Assembly (NCBI GenBank): GCA_963575745.1 | Contig: CAUYUJ010006291.1 | Coordinates: 205,434-269,433 of the forward strand | Reading direction: 5' to 3' | From: Prorocentrum cordatum | Taxonomy: Eukaryota; Sar; Dinophyceae; Prorocentrales; Prorocentraceae | Length of the DNA stretch: 64,000 bases | Part shown: piece after piece, positions 60,885 through 64,000 of the stretch | How the letters are laid out: each line of letters starts with the position of its first letter | Numbering within the stretch: position 1 is the first letter of the stretch | Program-made: the position numbers and the translations under genes | Notes under the pieces: model-generated | Database searches by the model: none | The model's input: the letters and a program-made list of their open reading frames with translations, nothing else | What the model was told of the DNA's origin: nothing

Positions 60885-63800
60885 GCGACCCGCCGATGAA
60901 CGCACGAGACTGATAATGTACTTACCCCCCTCGCCAATCCCACCTTCCACCCTTCCCAGCCGCCCTTCGCCCGCAGGCAACGCAGACGGTGCCAGAGTCA
61001 CCATGCTCCGTTGAGTTGATGTCGGACCGCCAGCTGAGCGCAGGAGAGAAGCTCGAATATAGAAGGCTAAAGGGGATCGCAAAAAGACTGGAAGCAGGAA
61101 CAGGCGCATCATCAGCAGCAGAAGGAGCAGAGGCAGATTCCGAGGGCAGGAGCAGGTGCAGGAGCAAGCGCCAGGAAGCAGCAGACGGAGGAGGAGAATC
61201 TGCTCCACAGCCCGCTCCAAGCACGCCGCCAATCAGGACAGTCGGAGCTGTGGGCTCCCCGTCCCCGCCGCCCAGCGCAGGACTGAACTCGTCGAATTCG
61301 TCAGTGTGCGATGAAGAAGGGATGCAAAAAGAGGCGGAAGCGATCTTCGAGCTCCAAAAGAAACACGAAGCGCTTGAGAAAGAACGCAAAGAAGAGGAGG
61401 AGAAGGAGCGCCAGCTTCATGATCTAGAGATAGACCTAGCTTGGAAAAAAGATGGAAGCAGAACGCGAAGAAGAAAAAGAAAAGATGAGACTTGAGAACG
61501 AGAGAGCCGAGGAGGAGAGGAGAAAAGCTGAAGAGGATGAAGCAGCGGCGAAGCTGAAGAGAAAACAGGAGAAGGAGGAGCGAAAGAAGGAGCGACAGCA
61601 GAAACGAGAGGAGCACGAGCAGCTAATGCAAAAATACAGACAGGTGTTCGAAAGAGTCGAAGGGGTTGCAAGCAGAGTGCAGCTGATGAAACACGAGAAC
61701 AAGAAAAAAGAGGAGCAACTGGAAGAGGACGCCAAATCTTTGACAAGCGTGGGTGCACCAGGAAACCAAGAGAGCAAACGACACGCATCCGAATCGCTGC
61801 AACCACCGCCCCCCAAGAAGCAAAACGGAACTCGCGAGGACGCCCCAGGAAGTTCCCGCCCCCTCCAGGCCGTAGAGTCTGCGGCGCCGACCCCGAATAT
61901 GGATGCTGCGCAAGTTGAGGCCACGGATGGGAGCAGCCTGGTAAAGCTACTTCAAACGCAGATCGCAAACATCCAGAATGAATCCGCAATTCCGCGCTCG
62001 GAGGAGGAAGCCCACACTGTAATACAGGCCGAGCTGACGCTGACCTTTACAAGACAAATCTGCTGACGAAGGTGGAAGGGATGAGGAAAAAGGATCCTAG
62101 GACAAAGCTCGGAAGAAGGATGGCGACAACGACGAGGATGAGGATCTCGATGAAGTCTTCGGCCAGCTAAGCGCATATGACAAAAAGAGAAGATGTACTA
62201 CGACAAGATGGAGGCAGCGGGGTACAAATTCACCCTGGACACCACTCAAGGCAATGAAGCTGCAGGGCGATGGAACCGCGCGAAGGAAGCAAGCAAGACG
62301 ATCCAGGAGGAATACAAGCAGGAGAAAGGCTGGAAGGCACAGAAGGAATACAGGGCTAGGTGGGCAAAAAAATGCCACTTAGATTGGAAGAAGGATGTGA
62401 AAATGGAGAAGGGTGAGAGCATGGAGAAAGAGGAGGCTGCTCTGGGGGAATATTGCACGCTTGGACGGATCGCGTGGCTAAAGGGGGGTGGGCCAACTGG
62501 CCTAGCCATTGCAATTAAATATTGCACTAGTTGTGCGATCATGGGCGGGATCTACACAAGATACTGTGATCTGGGAGGCATCCTTGAATTTCTCCTCGTG
62601 CGTCACCAACTGAACGACAGATTCACGAGAAGGTGGACTCGCACTGAGAAGTGGTTGAACGAAACGGCTCTTGAGGATGGGGCGGCGGCGGCCAGCAGAG
62701 AGAGAGGTGCAGACGACGACGAAGAAGAGGAACCACCGTCTAAGAGGAGAAAGATCGAGGATCAGGAAGAGGAGGGCGCAGCGGGCTCCGACGAAGAGGG
62801 CGACAAACCAAAGAAAGACAAGAAGGATAAAGACACTGCGGACAACGAGCAGAAGACTAAAGACAGTGAGAAAGGCAAGAAGACCAAAGAGGTTGGCAAA
62901 GAAAAAGACAAAGACGGTGGCAAATCAAAAGGCGGCGTCAAGGAGAAAGACTGTGGCAAGGCGCCTAAAGAGCCTAAAAAAAAACACCAGAGTGGCTGAC
63001 CAAGTTCAGAGCCGTGAAGCAGGCATACACGCAGGCCCTTGGTGAGGTATCCAAGGTGGAGGCTCTCATTAAGACCGACAAGTCCTGCGAGAAGCTGAAT
63101 AACCTGAGGAAGCCGATGGACGACCAGCTGAATAAGGCGCCTTGATTGGCGTGCCGATCGTCCATGGGCTTCCCATAGCTCGTCAGCTTCTCGCGCCCGC
63201 CCCTCCTGCCATTAATTCGGGAATTTGATACCTCGAAGCTGCCTGTCCACCTCCACCGTTCAGCTCGTCCGCCGCGCGTGCACCCTGGAGTTCTTCGGGC
63301 CCCTCGCCCCGCATCCTGAGCCCGTGGGCGTGTTTAAATCATCTTCTCGTCGTCTGATTCTCTTCCTTGGCCTCCCTCCTTCTGCTCACCTCTCCTTACA
63401 AGGTATCCTATCTCATGGTGCTCCCCGCCCTCCGTCCGTGCCCAGGTGCAGAGCCTGTTTGCCAGCGAGAGCCTGCAGAAGATGATGGTCACGGATGAGG
63501 CCTCGTACAAGAAGCAGGCGCGGCTGGATGAGCATTCGAAGAGGGACGAGGCGGGGATGTGAGGATTTGGGGAAACCGATTGGAGGGTGTAGATTTTGAG
63601 AGGGGCCATTTCGCCATGACTTCCAGAGCCCAGGACAGCGGTTTCGGGTTTAGAAACGCCCCCCCCCCCGAAAAAAAGCGGCCTCCAGGTGACTGCAGCT
63701 GAGTTTGAGACACAGTGTGGCAAGGTGGCGGGCTGGAAGAAAGACATCGAAGAGCTTCTCCTGGAAGCAAAGGTTCTAGTCCGCCAGGCTTGGGCGAGAG

Positions 63801-63925
63801 ACGAAGAGGAGATGCGTCTGCGCGAAGCTGCGAAGCCCAAGGGATCAAGCGGCAAGAAGACTGCGATCAAGAAGGACAAGAAAGAGAAGCAGAAGAAAAG
63901 TGAGAGCCCGAGCGACTCGGACTAG
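60458..63925 (+). CDS. Gene B: multi-exon coiled-coil nuclear-type protein
   Basis: Six exons can be joined. Exon 1 ends at 60595 (start not located). The others are 60765-60884, 60977-62027, 62101-63136, 63446-63550 and 63689-63925. All five introns fall in phase 0. Donors are GTAAGG, then AAG|GCGACC, CAG|GCCGAG, AAG|GCGCCT and GAG|GCGGGG. All acceptors are AG|G. Introns are 73 to 309 bases. Three single-base frame breaks in A-runs (61445-61450, 62171-62175, 62976-62984) must be assumed. The product has about 800 residues: short Cys-containing start, coiled coil, a folded core and a lysine/acid tail. Function is unknown. It follows gene A on the same strand, as in dinoflagellate unidirectional clusters. 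Confidence 0.65.
60977..62027 (+). CDS. Gene B coiled-coil exon
   Basis: Begins ATQTVPESPCSVELMSDRQL after CCCGCAG|G. After a Ser/Pro-rich part, from about 61300 it is a long charged coiled coil: MQKEAEAIFELQKKHEALEK, RQLHDLEIDLAWKK, then after a one-base shift in A6, MEAEREEEKEKMRLENERAE and KQEKEERKKERQQKREEHEQ. A Pro/Ser-rich linker with PPPPKKQNGT leads to LVKLLQTQIANIQNESAIPR and EEEAHTVIQ, where CAG|GCCGAG ends the exon. The coil suggests self-association or a structural partner. Confidence 0.65.
62101..63136 (+). CDS. Gene B core-domain exon
   Basis: Starts DKARKKDGDNDEDEDLDEVF then GQLSAYDKK. After a one-base shift in A5 it continues MYYDKMEAAGYKFTLDTTQG, NEAAGRWNRAKEASKTIQEE, ARWAKKCHLDWKKDVK, GEYCTLGRIAWLKGGGPTGL, YCTSCAIMGGIYTRYCDLGG and FTRRWTRTEKWLNETALEDG. 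This is about 170 residues of globular, Trp- and Cys-containing composition. The tail (SKRRKIEDQEEEGAAGSDEE and KDKDTADNEQKTKDSEKGKK) is nuclear-like. An A9 run at 62976 shifts the frame; beyond it the next frame reads EWLTKFRAVKQAYTQALGEV to MDDQLNK, then AAG|GCGCCT. Confidence 0.65.
63446..63925 (+). CDS. Gene B terminal exons
   Basis: Exon 63446-63550 encodes 35 codons (VQSLFASESLQKMMVTDEAS, then YKKQARLDEHSKRDE) between GCCCAG|GTG and GAG|GCGGGG. The last exon encodes VTAAEFETQCGKVAGWKKDI, EELLLEAKVLVRQAWARDEE and a basic end KKTAIKKDKKEKQKKSESPS, stopping at TAG 63923-63925. Without splicing both stretches would look like isolated short ORFs. The intervening introns contain a C11 run at 63658 and CT-rich DNA. 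Confidence 0.6.
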
Positions 63926-64000
63926 GAGGCCGAGGAGAGGAGAGGCGCTGACGGCAGGAAGCCCCAGGAGAGGCGCAGGCGGAAGCTCGAAGAGAGGCGC
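63926..64000 (+). repeat. GAGGAGAGGCGC purine-rich end of window
   Basis: Units of AGGAGAGGCGC / GAAGAGAGGCGC begin here and run off the window. Confidence 0.6.

Overview
The window looks like GC-rich nuclear DNA of a dinoflagellate. Evidence: two relict copies of the dinoflagellate spliced-leader (SL) sequence (31145-31166 and 57247-57265); introns with GC or GA donors and AG|G boundaries; lysine-rich nuclear-type proteins with KRPAA motifs; several decayed retroelements of the dinoflagellate type (zinc finger, endonuclease, reverse transcriptase, RNase H, terminal CxxC); and exceptional microsatellite density. By eye the GC content is high, which fits a free-living lineage such as Prorocentrum better than Symbiodiniaceae, but the species cannot be fixed from sequence reading alone. 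No bacterial operons, rRNA genes or complete tRNA genes were seen.

Layout. 1-10 kb: gene-free repeats and microsatellites, with one full copy of a composite dispersed repeat (8000-8872, minus). 10.2-12.0 kb: plus-strand zinc finger and RNase H remnant. 12-18 kb: microsatellites, a second plus-strand retroelement 3' half (14.95-16.35 kb) and two more composite-repeat copies. 18.3-27.3 kb: one long minus-strand retroelement whose domains are still in order but frameshifted and invaded by satellites, hairpins and a small insertion. 27.3-31.1 kb: giant GGA, GAT and AAT microsatellites, a 125-bp duplication and the fourth composite-repeat copy. 31.1-36.6 kb: a plus-strand retroelement that begins at a relict spliced leader, with a 320-bp microsatellite inside its RNase H domain. 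A 100-N assembly gap follows, then 1 kb of GGA repeat. 40-44 kb: two satellite families on both sides of ATAC/GAT microsatellites in opposite orientations, forming a diverged large inverted repeat. 44-50 kb: lower-repeat DNA with weak hypothetical ORFs. 51-55 kb: a different, animal-type LINE with dead catalytic residues. 55.9-57.0 kb: a further reverse-transcriptase fragment.

57.2-63.9 kb is the only convincing host-gene region: two multi-exon genes on the plus strand in tandem (here gene A and gene B). Both encode charged, coiled-coil or lysine-rich, probably nuclear proteins of unknown function. Every intron whose two ends could be placed is in phase 0, and nearly all use GC donors. Gene A sits behind a relict spliced leader, as expected of a gene copied back from trans-spliced mRNA. 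Gene B needs three single-nucleotide corrections, all in A-runs, to read through.
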